A stretch of DNA of 64,000 nt, taken from positions 558,001 to 622,000 of the forward strand of contig JAGYVD010000008.1 of NCBI GenBank assembly GCA_021209875.1, written 5' to 3'. The position numbers and the translations under genes are program-made. Positions 36,220 through 49,638 of the stretch are shown piece by piece (positions within the stretch are counted from its first letter, which is position 1; the number at the start of each line of letters is the position of its first letter). The notes under the pieces are model-generated. The model saw nothing but the letters and a program-made list of their open reading frames with translations, searched no databases and was not told the origin of the DNA. The stretch is from Rosellinia necatrix. Lineage: Eukaryota; Ascomycota; Sordariomycetes; Xylariales; Xylariaceae.

Positions 36220-37400
36220 CTAAAGATTCCAATATATCCCTTTTTTTCGGACTAGCTCGTCGTGGGTACCTGTTTCTATTAGTCTTCCACGCTCGCGATC
36301 GTATATCCGATCAGCCTTCGCGATACTGCTTAGTCGATGAGCAACTGCGATTGTGGTCCTGCCTTTTGACGCTGCTTCAAGTGCTTCTTGAACAAGTGAT
36401 TCGGACTTGGTATCTAGAGCTAAAGTTGCCCTGTCTAGGAGCAAGGGTCTTGGATCTCGTAGCAGGGCCCTCGCTATGGCGACACGCTCAGCGGTCTTTG
36501 GTCACCGCTAAGCATGGAACCAGCTGGGCCAACAAACGTGGAAAGACCGTCTCTGTTGAAAGCTTCATGTTTAGTCGGCCGAAGTGGAAGGATACGAAAA
36601 GCGGTCTTTCGACCACGAGAGCCACGGGTTATAGGGAGCCTCGCGGGAAGTAACAGAGAAAAGGGGGATGTGGGTGAAAACATACTGTAGAGAGAGAACA
36701 AAACAGTCAATATTGGCCTGTCGGCATGCATCCCATATGGCCTCGCCTGATACGGCTTTTCCAGGTAAACCCATCGCAATGTTTTCCCTGATCGTTCTAG
36801 AATATATTACAGGGTCTTGGCTCACTAGTGAGATTGTCTTCTGATGCTCTGCTATGTCGATCTTGAACATTTCCTGGCTGCCCACCAGAATAGTACTGTC
36901 TGAGGGATCATATAAACGCTCCAATAGTGATAAGGCTGTGGTCTTCCCAGAGCCGCTTGGCCCAACTAAAGCTGTGTATTGGCTAGCCGTAACCCCACGG
37001 CTCAAGTTATCTTGCGCAAGGCGAGTGACCGGTGGCAGATAAGCAAAGCTGACATTCTTATTAAAATTCTATATAAGTTTTCGCTTCATTTTTCATTCCC
37101 TTCTTTTCATCTGGTTTTTTTGATTCGTCGAGGGTAATATCTTACTGTTGAGCAGCGCCTCTATCTCCCCACAGGCGTGCATCGGTTTGCTTGCGTCGGG
37201 AGCAAAGGTGAAAATGGTACCAGCAATTTGAGACCCAGAGATCAAGGACGCGAGACACACGAAGAACTGAAAGATGGAAGAAAGTATACCCTAGTGTACT
37301 ACTTTTTCCGTAGTATGTCAATGACAGATACATAACGCCGCTACATATTCGATGTTTATGTTGAATGTGTGGCAACATCGGGTATAGAACGCCTACAGTA
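36220..37400 (-). pseudogene. ABC transporter (ABCB/MDR type) 3' remnant
   Basis: Only the end of a full ABC transporter remains, read in pieces on the minus strand. First is the last membrane segment region (37378-37150, with frame changes: ISGSQIAG-type then EIEALLNS-type). Then the second nucleotide-binding domain: Walker A GPSGSGKTT (36973-36947), the Q-loop region SLVSQDP, a signature reading LSGDQ instead of LSGGQ, then a frame change before [13 protein letters not shown], then Walker B with LLLDRAT for the usual LLLDEAT, and the H-loop [10 protein letters not shown] stop interrupts the linker upstream of Walker A. There is no 5' two-thirds of the gene. Such transporters export drugs and toxic metabolites, but this one cannot work. 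It lies at the border of the 37.5-kb AT-rich block. Confidence 0.85.
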
Positions 37401-37923
37401 GCGATACGTAACGACAGCCCTTCGCATGCTTCTAATGATCATCATTATAACTTCCGGTGTTGGCGTGACAGCAAGACCACAGCCGGAATGTGAAGCTATA
37501 TATATAGTGTGACAAGGCTTGCTTAGAAAGTGGGAAATAGCTTCATATTGATAATAATCTTCTCGAGTCTTAAGAAGCGATCAAAAAAAAAAAAAAAAGT
37601 CTCAACTGTTTTGTTTAAATAGCTAACTATTTATATCTAAAACTTATGTAACAAGCTTAGTTATATGGTTTAATTTTTTTGTTTTTATAAACGATTAATG
37701 CACTATATATTGCTCAGGTTTTAAAACTTTTTTTTTTTTTTTTTAAAAAAAAAATTCTACAGCGTTTAAAGTTCAACATATCGCTAGAGCAGATGTGCAC
37801 AGGTTTACATAACAAATGGGGAATGAAAAAGTATAGATAAGTGGATAAAAGTGGGTCTTTATAATTTAGCTAGAGCATAGCTTATATTTATTTATTTTAG
37901 GTGGATATTACTTATATTTTAGA
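37401..37923. other. Transition into AT-rich block
   Basis: Normal DNA up to about 37560, then A- and T-runs (37583-37597, 37730-37753) and AT-rich sequence. No gene seen. Confidence 0.5.
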
Positions 37924-38194
37924 TGTGATGGCTGCAATAGCGGCAGTTGGAGCGGAGCCCAACTATACCTATGTATTGGGAAGAAAAACTAAGGTTGAAA
38001 AAAAGAAGAGAACTATACACAGGGCCAACGGCCAGAATTCCTACTTGTACATACCACTGGCCATTCACTACGTGACTGGCCTACCGCATTCACCACCTCG
38101 TACTTGTACCCACTTAGCCGGAGAACCAATCAGGGGCCGCCAGGCCACTCATTCGTGCAGCCAATCAGGGCCATCATGGCTGTGGGTCATGACA
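37924..38194 (-). repeat. Solo LTR of the Gypsy family with TSD
   Basis: Reverse-oriented 271-bp LTR, very close to those of the intact element (including the AAACTAAGGTT complement of the transcript-start motif). It is flanked by a perfect 5-bp duplication TTAGA (37919-37923 and 38195-38199). The interior was presumably lost by LTR-LTR recombination. It is not RIP-mutated although it sits in AT-rich DNA. Confidence 0.95.
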
Positions 38195-41100
38195 TTAGAT
38201 TCTTTTCTAATATAACTATTTTTTACTTACGCCTTTTTAGTGCTTTTATTCCGGAATTTATTAACAATTTCCTGCGTTTTAATTTTTTTATTAATTAAAT
38301 ATTATATTTATGTTATTTAAATTAAGCTAAATTTATTAATATTATTTTATTATGTTTTAGCTGCTGCGGAATTATATTAAACGCTGCAAGTTTTATAAAA
38401 GTGTTACAAGCTCTAGTTATTTATTTTTTAGTATAGTTTATAGTTGCTGCTAAACTAAATATATATTTATATTTAATTTTTATTTATTTATAACTTTAAG
38501 TCTGTTATAGTTATTATTTTTTTTTTTAATATAAAATTAAATTTTTTAATTGTTAATATTTTATTATAATTATATAATTTAATAGTTTTTAATTTTATAA
38601 ATCTGTTATAAAATTAACTAATTATTAATATATTTATAACGTTATTATTTATAAATAACATGTTTAAAAACTTTTATTTAAACTTAAAAATATAAAGATT
38701 TTAAAATATTATTTATAGTTTGCTGTGCTAAAAAGCTTTAAATATTGCAGCTATTATTTTATTATTATTAAAAATATTGCTTATAATTTTATTTTTATTA
38801 TTTTATAATTTTTGTTATTAATAAAGATTTTTTATTTAATATCTTTAAGTTTAAAATTATAACTAAATTTAAAATATTAAACTTTAGTTTTTATAAACAT
38901 TTTAATAAAAAAATTAGCTAAAAATAGTTAATTTAATTATATTAGTAGTTTTACTAAATGAGTTATAAAAAAGTTAGTATTTTTTTATTTAAAGCAATTT
39001 TAGCTATTAATATATTTTATATTAAAAAAGCCGCCACGTTTTTAAATTTAAATATAAAACTGCAAAATATTATAAATAAAATATCGATAGACTAAACTAT
39101 TTAAAAAAATCTTTTAGCTTTAAAACAAGCTTTTAAAAATCGGTATTTATTTAAGCTTATTAATATTAGCACTATTAAAGTTAATAATTTAATTTATATT
39201 ATATAAAAAAAAAATAAACAGCTAATATAATATTATAATTAAATTTAAAACGTTTTTTGTTAAACAGGAGAACAAAATATTATTAATAAACAAAAGGCAG
39301 TAGCTGCTTAGAATTTTTTATTTTAAACTAAGACTATTTTATTTTAAACTGTCGTTAATTAGTTTATTAATAGCTTATATAATTTTAAGTTTTATTAAAA
39401 ATTTTTAAACAACCAGGCATAAAACGTTAAATTAATTTAGCAATGCTATAAAATTATTTAAAAATTTTAAAAAGTTTTAAATAATAATAAAAAAGCTACT
39501 AAAAAAAAATCTAGCCAAGCAAAAATTAAAACTATTTATAAAGCTTTTAATAAATATTAAAGATTATTTATTAAAAAAACAGTTGCTTGCTACTATTTTT
39601 AAGTTGCTGCAAACTTTATATATTTACTTTTAAGCTTTATATAATATAATTATTTTTATAATTATTAAAGCTTTGCTTATTAATATTTATTAGCGTTAGC
39701 TTTTTATAATATTAAACTTTTAGTATTAATTATTATTACAGATATTTTAACTTTTAATAATCTGTTATATTTATAATTAGCTAGAACATATTATTTTTAA
39801 TATTTTTAAAATATAGTTTAAAATTAAATAGTTTAATAAAACCGTTATTATTATTAAAGTTTGCTAATAATAATAAGCTTTTATTAAAGCATTATTTAAT
39901 TTTTACTTTTAAAAAAGTTTAAACATTTTTTATTAATAAAATTAATATTTTCAGCTAAAAAAAAAACTTATTTTTATTATAAAAGTTATAAACATATATA
40001 GCTTAAATATAACGTATTTTAATTTAAGTAGTTAGCTTAATAAAAGCAAGCTTATTTAAAAGCTATAATATTTTTAGCAGAAAAATATAAAAACTAAAAA
40101 TTAACAACGTTTAAAATTTAGTTTTAGTCGGCTTAATTATCTTATAATTAATTTTTTAACAACAATAATTTATATAATATAAACACTAAAATCTACTTTA
40201 ATTATATAATTTTATTTAATTTTATAATATTTAAGCTAAGTAAAACAAAAAAATTTTTTATTAATAACAAAAAAATTAAACTTAAAAAAGAATTTAAAGC
40301 TTAAATGCTTATATTATAATCTTTGTTAGCTGCTACAGCAAAAAACATTTGTTTAAAAAAACAAAATAAAAATACTACTATTTTTATTAATATTTTTATA
40401 AATCTTTTAATTAATAATAAAAATAAAAATAAACTAAAACATAAATATAAAAAACTTAAAAAGCTTTAAAAGTTAAAAGATTTTAACTAGCTATTTAAAC
40501 TTTTAATAGAAATATAAAGTTATAAAAAACAAGGCTTATTTAATTATAAAGCTTTTTTAAACGTAACTATTATAAAAATGTTTTTTATAAATATGCTGCA
40601 GCTAAGTCCAAACTTTAATTAAAACTTAAAGCATTTATTAGTTAAAGCGTTAAAAAAAATTAAAAAAACGATATAACGATATATAAAAATAAAAAACAGC
40701 ATATTTATAAATATAAACTTAGCAGTTATTATTTATTTTATTAAAACTTATTATATTATATCTGCTATTAAATATATTAAAAACAGAATATTTATAAAAT
40801 ATACTATTTAATAAAATAAATATTAAATTAATTAAAAAACAACATAAATATAATTTATTCCTACTTTATAAAAAACTTTAAGCTATTTTGCATAAAAATT
40901 TATAATTTTAATATAAACTAACTATTTTTGTTAAATTCTGCTAGAAGAACTGACCTTATAATAAAATTTATTGTTTTTATAGCAACTATTAAAATAATAT
41001 TTAAATTAGTTTAAGCTATTATATAACTTAACAAAAAGAAATTAATTAATTTAATAATTTTAGAACTTTTATAGCTATAAAATATAATAGCAACTTTTAA

Positions 41101-43333
41101 TATTTATAACAGTGTTTTAATTATAGGTGACCTGTTTATAAAAAAAGACCCTTATATAAATTCAAAGTCCGTTAATATTATTTAAAAAAAAACACTGTTT
41201 CGCTTTAGCTTTTAAGCCTGATAACTTTAAGCTTAAGTTATTTAATTTAAAAATTAATAATTTTAAAAAATCTAGCTTAAAAGAATTTAAAACTAAGTTA
41301 AAAAACTAAATAGCTTACGCCGACTTGGACGGGTTATTGAACTGGACTTTTATAACATATATTATTAATTAATATATTTTGTTTAAAAATAGTCTAGCTT
41401 TTATGCTTTATAATTGTTAGCTTAATCTTTTTATAAACAGATGTACTAAATATTAAAAAGTTTTTTTAATATTTTAGCCCCCGAAGTTATATTATTAAAA
41501 CAAATAGTTGTTTTTAAAAAAATATTTTTATATTTTTTTTTAAAGTTATATAATTTAAATATTTAATTAACTAGATTTTTTATAAATAAACAAGTAGTAA
41601 AAAAACTTTTAACTTTAAAGTTAGAAATAATAAATAAAAAAATATTTTAATAGTAGGATTTTATAGGCATATTATTTAAAGCTTTAGTTTTAAAACGTTT
41701 TAAAATTAGATATATAAAGGTGTAGCATATATACTAAGAATACAGGGCTACGTTAGTAGCAGATATATTTATTTTTATAAACTTATATGTTTATAAAATA
41801 TAACTTAAGCCTATAATAAAGCTTTAGAATAGATTAAAACGTTAAACTTGGACTAATTTTTAGTTATATTAGCTAAAAAAAGTTAACTTTTAAATATTTA
41901 AATATAAAGATATATAAGCCTACAGCTATATTTAATAAAAAGTTATTAGTTTAGACAGTAATACCGGTGCTAGTCGCTAAAAACTATAATATAGAATGCT
42001 TAAATCTTTAGCTAAAACTAAAACTAACTGTTAATTATAGCAAAATAAAAAAAAGACTTTTTAAAAACTAACCTACCTTTTTTTATAAATATTTATAAAA
42101 AGTTATTTAACTTTTAAATACGTTTTTTATTAAAATTTAATCTTAAACATGCTTACTAGTTAATACTAATGCACTTAGACTATAAATACATATTAGCTTT
42201 TAAAATTTCTAGATTTTTATAGTTATAACTAACTAAAATGCTTTAAAAAATATAATTAGCCGGGCATTTTATATCAGAAATAATATAAATTACTTTAAGT
42301 CTTATTTTAAAGCTTTTTTTAAAACTATTATTAATCTTGTTTGCTATTTTTAATATATTAATACCAGCTATAAAATATATAGATAATATGTTTGCTACTT
42401 ATAAATTAATTAAAAAACAACTTAAATAAATTAAAAACTATTTCTTGTTTTAAATATTATAGTTGTAATTTAAACTATTTTTTTAAAAAGGTTAATATTA
42501 AATGCAAAGAAATTGTGGCTGATACGCGCGCGTAGAGGGAGTGCTTATATAAGCCCCTCGCTTGGGGTGCTGTGGCCCGTGGCTACAGGCACAACTTAAT
42601 TAGGCCTAGCTTTATATATATAAGCCTTAGCTTATACTTAAGTAAAACTTTAGCTTAGCTTAAATTTATTAATGTTTTATTTTTTATAATATATATTTTA
42701 TACTTTTATAATGCATTTTTTAAATTAGTGCTTTTATAACGTTTTTTTATAAAAACTAAACTAAACTATTAAATTTTATTTTTTTAAAAATAAAACTATT
42801 TTTAATTGTTTTTGCAAGCGTAAAAACATATGCTTCCTGTTAAAAATATATCCTGCTTAAGCAAGCTAAACAAAAGCTTTTTTTTGCATTTAATACATTT
42901 ATTAAAGCTAAATATTACTTCTACTAGCAATCCGCTTTAAAAATTAAAAAGTTGCTTAAACAGCACAGCTAGCTAAAAATATTAAAAAAAACTTTATAAA
43001 CACGCAGTAAAAATAAACAGTAAGTTTAATATATACTTTTATATTTTAGCTAATAATAAAATAAACGTTATAAATATTTAAACTAGCTGTTTAACGTAAA
43101 TTATTTATTTTATTTATTTTTTTATATTATAATTTATTTTGTTGATTTATTAAGCTTGCTAACAGTTATAAAAAAAAACACTTATATATTTAAAATAATA
43201 TTTTAAAATAAAAATAACTAAATAATAAATTAATAAAAAAAATAGTTAAATATTTAGAACTTAAAATAAAGCTGTTAATTAAACTTAAAACTAAAAAACA
43301 GCAACTGTTTAAAATAATAAATTAAAAAAAAAA
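38195..43333. mobile_element. AT-rich mutated block, element not identified
   Basis: RIP-like AT-rich DNA without readable domains. A short island with normal composition (42512-42600) interrupts it and contains TATATAAG and an AGCCCC/GGGG inverted repeat, like the promoter part of a small LTR. Confidence 0.5.
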
Positions 43334-43520
43334 TAACACAGTCAGGAAGAGGGGGGCTCCTTATCTAGCTAGCGTAGCTAGCTAGATAAAGATTGTGTAG
43401 ATTAAATAAAGTACTAGCCTAAAGCTTCTGGTTCTGCAAGGACTAAAAGCTTTTTTTTTTTTAATTTTATATTATATTTTTACAGACTTAATTATACTAC
43501 TTTTAGTAAACTTTATTAAA
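43334..43520 (+). repeat. LTR-like direct repeat, left copy (older Gypsy)
   Basis: 187-bp match in the same orientation to 58688-58874. It contains the palindromic ATCTAGCTAGC...GCTAGCTAGAT and the conserved AGCTTCTGGTTCTGCA. This copy retains G and C at its left end where the right copy shows A and T. Confidence 0.75.
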
Positions 43521-46500
43521 TAGTGCGGTAAGTCCTGTGATTATACGACTTTATATTTTAGTTTATTTTTTTTGTGCCGGCAAATAAAATATGTTTAGTT
43601 TTTTAACGTTTATGTATACTTAACCCCTGATATAACTTTTTTTTATATTTTAAGCAGCGCTGTTTGTTAGAAAAAGCAGAACTATTAGTTTTTAAGTTTA
43701 GCTGTTGCTAGCAAGATCTATTAATATTTATTAACTTGTAAATTCGACTAATTAATCGATTTAATATATTTTGTGTTAGCTTGTTGATTATTTTATTTTT
43801 GCTAGTATAAAAAGCAGAGAATATAACAGCAGTTAAGTTTAACTTTGTATTATATTTTAAATAATTTAAGTTATTAGTTGTTTATATACTACTACATTTA
43901 GCTACTAATATATTAAAATGATCTGTTGTTTTTTTAAACTTTAATTATTTTAGTACTAAATGTCCAACAACTACGGTATTACAATTGGTTGTTTTTTTAA
44001 ACTTTAATTAATATTATATTTAAATAGTAGTAATTATATATTTTAAACGTAATTATTACTAGCTTTATTTTTTTAAAAAGCTTATATTAAGTTTTTTAAT
44101 AAGCACGCAGGTTTTAGTACTACTTGATTATATTTTTATTTTATTTTTAATTTTAAAATTTAATTTTGTTTTAAAATATATATATAAATATAAATTTATA
44201 AGATAATTAATAATATTTATTAGTTTAATTATAAAACGACTTATATATATTTGTTCTGCTATTAATTTATTTAATAATTGTTAATATATTAAAATACAAA
44301 ACCGACTTAAAATTTTTAATATTTAAAGAATTTAAAATAATTTTAATAGTTAAAAATTTAACTTTAAAGCTTATAAAAGCTAAAAAATCTTTAGCTTTAA
44401 TATAATCTAACTTAAGCTATTAGTTTTAAAAATAATATAAAAAACGTTATTTTTGTTAACAAAACTTAAGTTTATTAAGCTAATATTTTTTAATTTATAC
44501 AAGAATTAAAAACTAAAACTATAAGTGTTAAATATTTTATATTAAAAAAAGTAAATATAGTTTAAAATAAGTTTAATAATAAGTTTAAACTAGGCAATAA
44601 TAAAAAATCGTGGGTTTATATTTTAAACCTGTTTAAAAAATAATATAAAGTTAATAAAAAATTCCACGAAAATTTTAAAATTATCGCTTAATTTAAAGCC
44701 GAAAAAAACAATATTTAATAATTATAACAGTTTTTTAATTTTTTTAAAAAAATAAATAGTTTTAAAAACTATATCGTTAAAAATACAAATAAATTATTAT
44801 AGTAGTAATAATTTAAATTATAAAATTAAAAGTTAAAATCTAAAGCAAATAAGCAAGCTTTTAAATTATTTACTCTAGCTATAAACTTTTTACAGAATTA
44901 ATATAACAAGTTAAAAAATAATATAATTAAAATAAAAAAACATATTAAAAATACTAAAGCAGTAAAAACGGTTAATTAACTAATGCAACAATTAAATAAC
45001 GCTAAAATACTAGCTAATATAAGGACTTTAGCCCTTAAAATATTTTATCGCGCTGCTGATTAATTATTTAAAGCTGTATTAAATATAACTAAATATATAG
45101 CAGTACCGCCTGTTTAACTTTAATATTTTAATTATTAATACCTGACTGCGGCTATACTAGCACTAGAACTATTACTTAGATCGTTTATCCTAGTACTTTT
45201 AACAGAACTAGCATAAGTTCTAGTAACACTAGTACTTATTACTCTAATAGTCCGCTTTAAAACATAAGCTGTATATTTATTAATAAAAGCTTTGCTTATT
45301 AAAATAACACAGCAACAAATAAAATTCCTTATTTTATATTAGTTTAAACATAATATACTTATAATATTTTTTGTTATAATACTTTTAAAACTGCGATATT
45401 TAGCAAGTAATAAAAACTTATTTAAACTACTTCTAATAAATAATAATTTTAGCGATCTAAATAGCTTAAATATAAACAATAAAAAAAAAAGTAGAAAAAA
45501 ACCTTTAAAACAACCTTTTAATTAAAAAGGTCGAAGTAGCAAAAATAACTATAGATATAAACAAAGAAATAATTAAAAAAAAAAATATTAAATATTTAAC
45601 AGCTTTGCTTTTTTATTATATAATAATTATATAAAACGGGCTAATATTAACTAGTTTAACTTAAATAAAAAAAATAAAAACAATATAAAAATAATAGCTA
45701 ATAAAAATAAGCTTATTTTTACCGACGTATTTTATTTCGCGGAAAAAATTAATTTATTTTTTAAAAATCTAAAAATAGCAGAGCAGAATATTTAATAGAT
45801 CTTGATTATAATTTAAATATTATTAAAAAAACTAGCAGTTTTATAATAAAATAATAAACTAACTACCGATAAACAACTTAAGCTTAAAACATAAAAATTA
45901 AACGTTATTCTAAATAAAATAACTATTTAATTTAATATATAACCTGCTATAGCAATAAAACGTTTTGTTTAAACTAAATTATTATTAAAAAATATCGTAT
46001 AACAAAATACTGTTTTTATTACGTTTATATAAAAAAAACTAAAATATGTTTAAGCTATAAAAACTTTAAACGTTAATAATAAAAATTAATATAGTGTTAT
46101 AATTACTATATAAACTAATATAAACTTTAAAATTAAATAATATTTTTTAGCGCTTAATATAAAAAATATTTTAGCTAGATATATAATTTAAGTTGTTAAA
46201 ATAAAGCTTTTTTTAATAGCAGCGGCAAGAAATGAATATCTGCGAATTAAAAAAGGCAATTAGAATTATAATAAAAAGTTTAACAATTAAAAAAATAAAC
46301 GTTAAAAGAACACAGATCAGGATAAAAATAAAAATAAAAAAAAGTAATATAATAAAAATAAAAAGGAGAACTGTAAGCCTGAATAAAAAAAAAAAAGTAA
46401 TAAAAAAAAAAACGGCCGGAATAAATACAGAAATAAATATAATCGCTACTAAAAAAAACGTATTAATGCAGCTAAATCGGACTTGTTAATATTAAACGCG

Positions 46501-49277
46501 ATATTATTTTATATTTTATTTAGCTTTAAATTAAATAACGATAAAACGTTTATTATAATTAATTATAGCTAATTATATAAATATTACAATTAAATATTTA
46601 ATTTAGCGCGTGACCAGGGTTAATATATTGCACGCTATGCTAAACGTTTAGCTAAATATATTTAAGACGTGTTATTATTAATTAAACGTATTTGCAAGCA
46701 ATATAATATATTGTTTATATTACGTAATATATTGTTTTAATATTTATATAAATATAATTGTTTTAACATTATATTAAAAATTATATAAAAATTGTTTTTT
46801 TTAATAGAACTAGTCGGAAATATAGTAGCAAAAAAGATTATAAACTTTAAACAGAAAAACGAATTAATTATGCCGACGGTTTAAAAAGCATTTAATAAGT
46901 TATACAACTTTAAAAAAGCAGAGGCAAAAAATAATAATTTTTTATATTTTAAAATTACTATTAAAAGATTTATAAATAGTGAAAATATTACTATAGGCCT
47001 AGATATAAGTTGTATTTATTTAATAATAACAACATAGTTGTTAAATAAATTTAAATATATTTTTAAAAATAAACAGGCCAGATTTAAAAAAGTAAAAAAT
47101 AATTAAATTAAATATAAACAAAAAGTTATACTAAAATTTTATATGTTAAGCAATAACAATTATAGATTTTTATAATTGCTAAAATTTATAAATATAGCTT
47201 AAGTTATAAAAAAAAAAAAATAATATTAAAATGCTGTTAAAAAGCAACTTTTTAAATATTTACAGAGTATTAATCGATTATAGTTTAAATACGGTTATTT
47301 TTGTTAATATTAAAAATTTTAAAGTATTTTTTTAAATGTTTTTTAAAGCAAACTTATGCGTTTATAAAGTAATTTTAGCACAAAAGGTTATTTTAACGCT
47401 TAAAATATTAATGCTAGCATTAGCTAAATATAAACTGCTACTTAAAAACAGAGATTTTATATTTAAGCTATTATAAAAAAATAGTATAGCAGCTTTAATT
47501 AAATTTATAACTTTTTTAAACGTTATAATTGCTAATCTGTTTTTTAAAACTAAAACTATTTTTAAAAGCATTTAAATAAATATAATTTAAAAACAGCAAT
47601 ATTAAAAATCAGGTATTAAAAATATATAAAAAATTTTTTTAAAAGCTGTAATAGTAGCTGCAGGCTTAGCAGCAACTAAAGCTATAAATATAATTAATAT
47701 ATTATTAACTAATACCGGCTTGTTATTTAACGCGTTTTTAAACATTTTATTAGTTATTAATTTTAATGTTTTTATATTTAAAAATAAAATATATATTTTT
47801 AATAAGTTTAAATTACTAAACATGTATTTATTAGCAGACTTTATGTTAATAACTTTTATTATTACAGCTATTGCTTTTAACACGTATTAAAAGCATAACG
47901 CGATTTAAAAGCTAGACCTAACTGCAACAAAAACTAATATAATCGCTAGAATAATTAACGCGTTAAAACAATATAATATTTTTTTAGCGGGCTTTTTTTC
48001 CGACAAAGTTTTTAAAATAGCTAATATAACTAGCGTAGCAGATATAACTAACGCGATTTATGCAACAAAAGCGCTTATAGCAGAAACGGGTAAATAGTTG
48101 GATAAACCGCTAAAGCTTAAAATCTAGAAAATCTTGTTGATATTAAATATAAAAAAGCTTAATAAAAAAAATAAAGTTAAAGCTTTAAATAAATAATTTA
48201 TTTATATAAAAAAAAATATTATAGCGCTAAAAATTTTTAAGTTATTATAAAAAATACCTAATATTTAAAAAAACTAAAGCATTATTAATATACCGCAGAA
48301 GGAATAAATAAAAATCTTTTTAGTTAATAATTAGCAATAAATAAAGCTGAATTTTTAATTATATCTTTTTAGCGCTCGCGATCAGAAAGTAGTTAATACA
48401 GTGTTTAACAGGCTTTATAAGCAAAATAGGATAGAATAAGTCGACAGCTTTTTTTTATTTATATATCCGACCTTTATTATATAGCTTACACGTAAAAAAG
48501 AACTATATTTACGTTTAATAGTTAATTTACAGGTCCTAAATAAAATAGCTGTTTTAAACAACTACCTGTTGCTGTTATAATTTATAATTATTGCTTTAAT
48601 TAAAAAAAAGAAATATTTAACTGTTATAAACACGACCGCTTTTTTTTATTAATTTATAGTTTATTTTAACTATTAAAACCAATTTATAATAATAAGTCTT
48701 TAAAAACTAGAATAATTAATAGTAGCTTTAATAAGATTTTATAACACGCTTATATATATTTAACGTTTTATAAATAAATTATTTTGCTTTTATAAATATT
48801 ATTATAAAGCTTTTATTAATAATATTATTATTTTTTCAGATATTAAAACAGATTATTTAGCTTATTTACGCAATATTTTTACGCTGTTTAATAAAAAAAA
48901 TTTTTTTTTATCGCTTAAAAAAACTTTTATTGCATATTTTTTTATTAAACTGTTAAGCTTTCAAGTAAACGCCCTAGGTTTATTAATAACAGAAGAACAA
49001 CTAGCAGTATTTAAAAATTTTAAATTTCTTAACTAATTAAAAGCTTTAAAATAATACTTAAAAAGTACAGGATTTTTTTATATATTGTTATTATATTATA
49101 TTAAAGTCGCAGAACTTTTATAAAAATATAAAACAAAATTATTTAATAAAAAACGTAAAACAGGACAATATAAAGTTAACAACTGTAGCAAGCGCCAGGC
49201 ATATTATTAATTTATATATTTTAAACTAACTATAGCCGAAATAAAATTATTTAAAGCTTTTTAAAACTTGATCTATT
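43521..49277 (+). mobile_element. Older Gypsy element, 5' part (RIP-mutated, split)
   Basis: Reading through the many stops on the plus strand, 48370-49270 follows a Ty3/Gypsy reverse transcriptase: the palm segment with a F-I-N-D-I-like box (for the usual Y/F-V/I-D-D), then FSDIETDYL-like, LLGF-like and LKALEQYLG-like segments typical of a common fungal Gypsy polyprotein family. A protease-like region lies around 46980-47350 and a Lys-rich gag-like part before it. All frames are broken. It is interrupted by the intact chromovirus at 49278 and continues at 56526-58687. Confidence 0.6.
49273..49277 (+). repeat. Target-site duplication CTATT (left)
   Basis: Identical to 56224-56228. It marks a single integration event of the intact chromovirus into older mutated element DNA. 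Confidence 0.95.
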
Positions 49278-49547
49278 TGTCATGACCCACAGCCATGATG
49301 GCCCTGATTGGCTGCACGAATGAGTGGCCTGGCGGCCCCTGATTGGTTCCCCGGCTAAGTGGGTACAAGTACGAGGTGGTGAATGCGGTAGGCCAGTCAC
49401 GTAGTGAATGGCCAGTAGTATGTACAAGTAGGAATTCTGGCCGTTGGCCCTGTGTATAGTTCTCTTCTTTTCTCAACCTTAGTTTTTCTTCCCAATACAT
49501 AGGTATAGTTGGGCTCCGCTCCAACTGCCGCTATTGCAGCCATCACA
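49278..49547 (+). repeat. 5' LTR of intact chromovirus
   Basis: 270 bp, from TGTCATGACC to CCATCACA. U3 should run to about 49474, with a TATAGT element at 49455-49460. R is predicted to start at AACCTTAGTTT (49475-49485), about 20 bp after it. The start site is inferred from the self-priming arrangement, not observed. Confidence 0.95.
49454..49485 (+). promoter_or_regulatory. Predicted LTR core promoter and transcript start
   Basis: GTATAG at about 49454-49459 lies 20 bp before AACCTTAGTTT (49475-49485). If transcription begins at 49475, the mRNA 5' end is the exact complement of the primer-binding site at 49548-49558. Confidence 0.5.
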
Positions 49548-49558
49548 AAACTAAGGTT
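49548..49558 (+). other. Primer-binding site, self-priming type
   Basis: AAACTAAGGTT directly follows the LTR. It lacks the TGG that a tRNA 3' CCA end would pair with, but is the exact reverse complement of 49475-49485 inside the LTR. The last LTR base extends the match to 12 nt. This matches the Tf1 mechanism, in which the mRNA 5' end folds back to prime minus-strand synthesis. Confidence 0.8.
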
Positions 49559-49638
49559 CACTTCTTGTTGTCTAGGAAGACGTTAAATTCCTCTGACCGA
49601 CTGAACGACTGATTGACCAATTAATTCGCCAAGACGCT

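Noticed and set aside
46232..46489. 85-codon Lys/Ile-rich frame
   Set aside because: A chance open stretch in a mutated gag-like region; the surrounding frame is full of stops.
49548..49565. tRNA-type primer-binding site
   Set aside because: There is no TGG start after the LTR, and the sequence matches the LTR transcript start instead.
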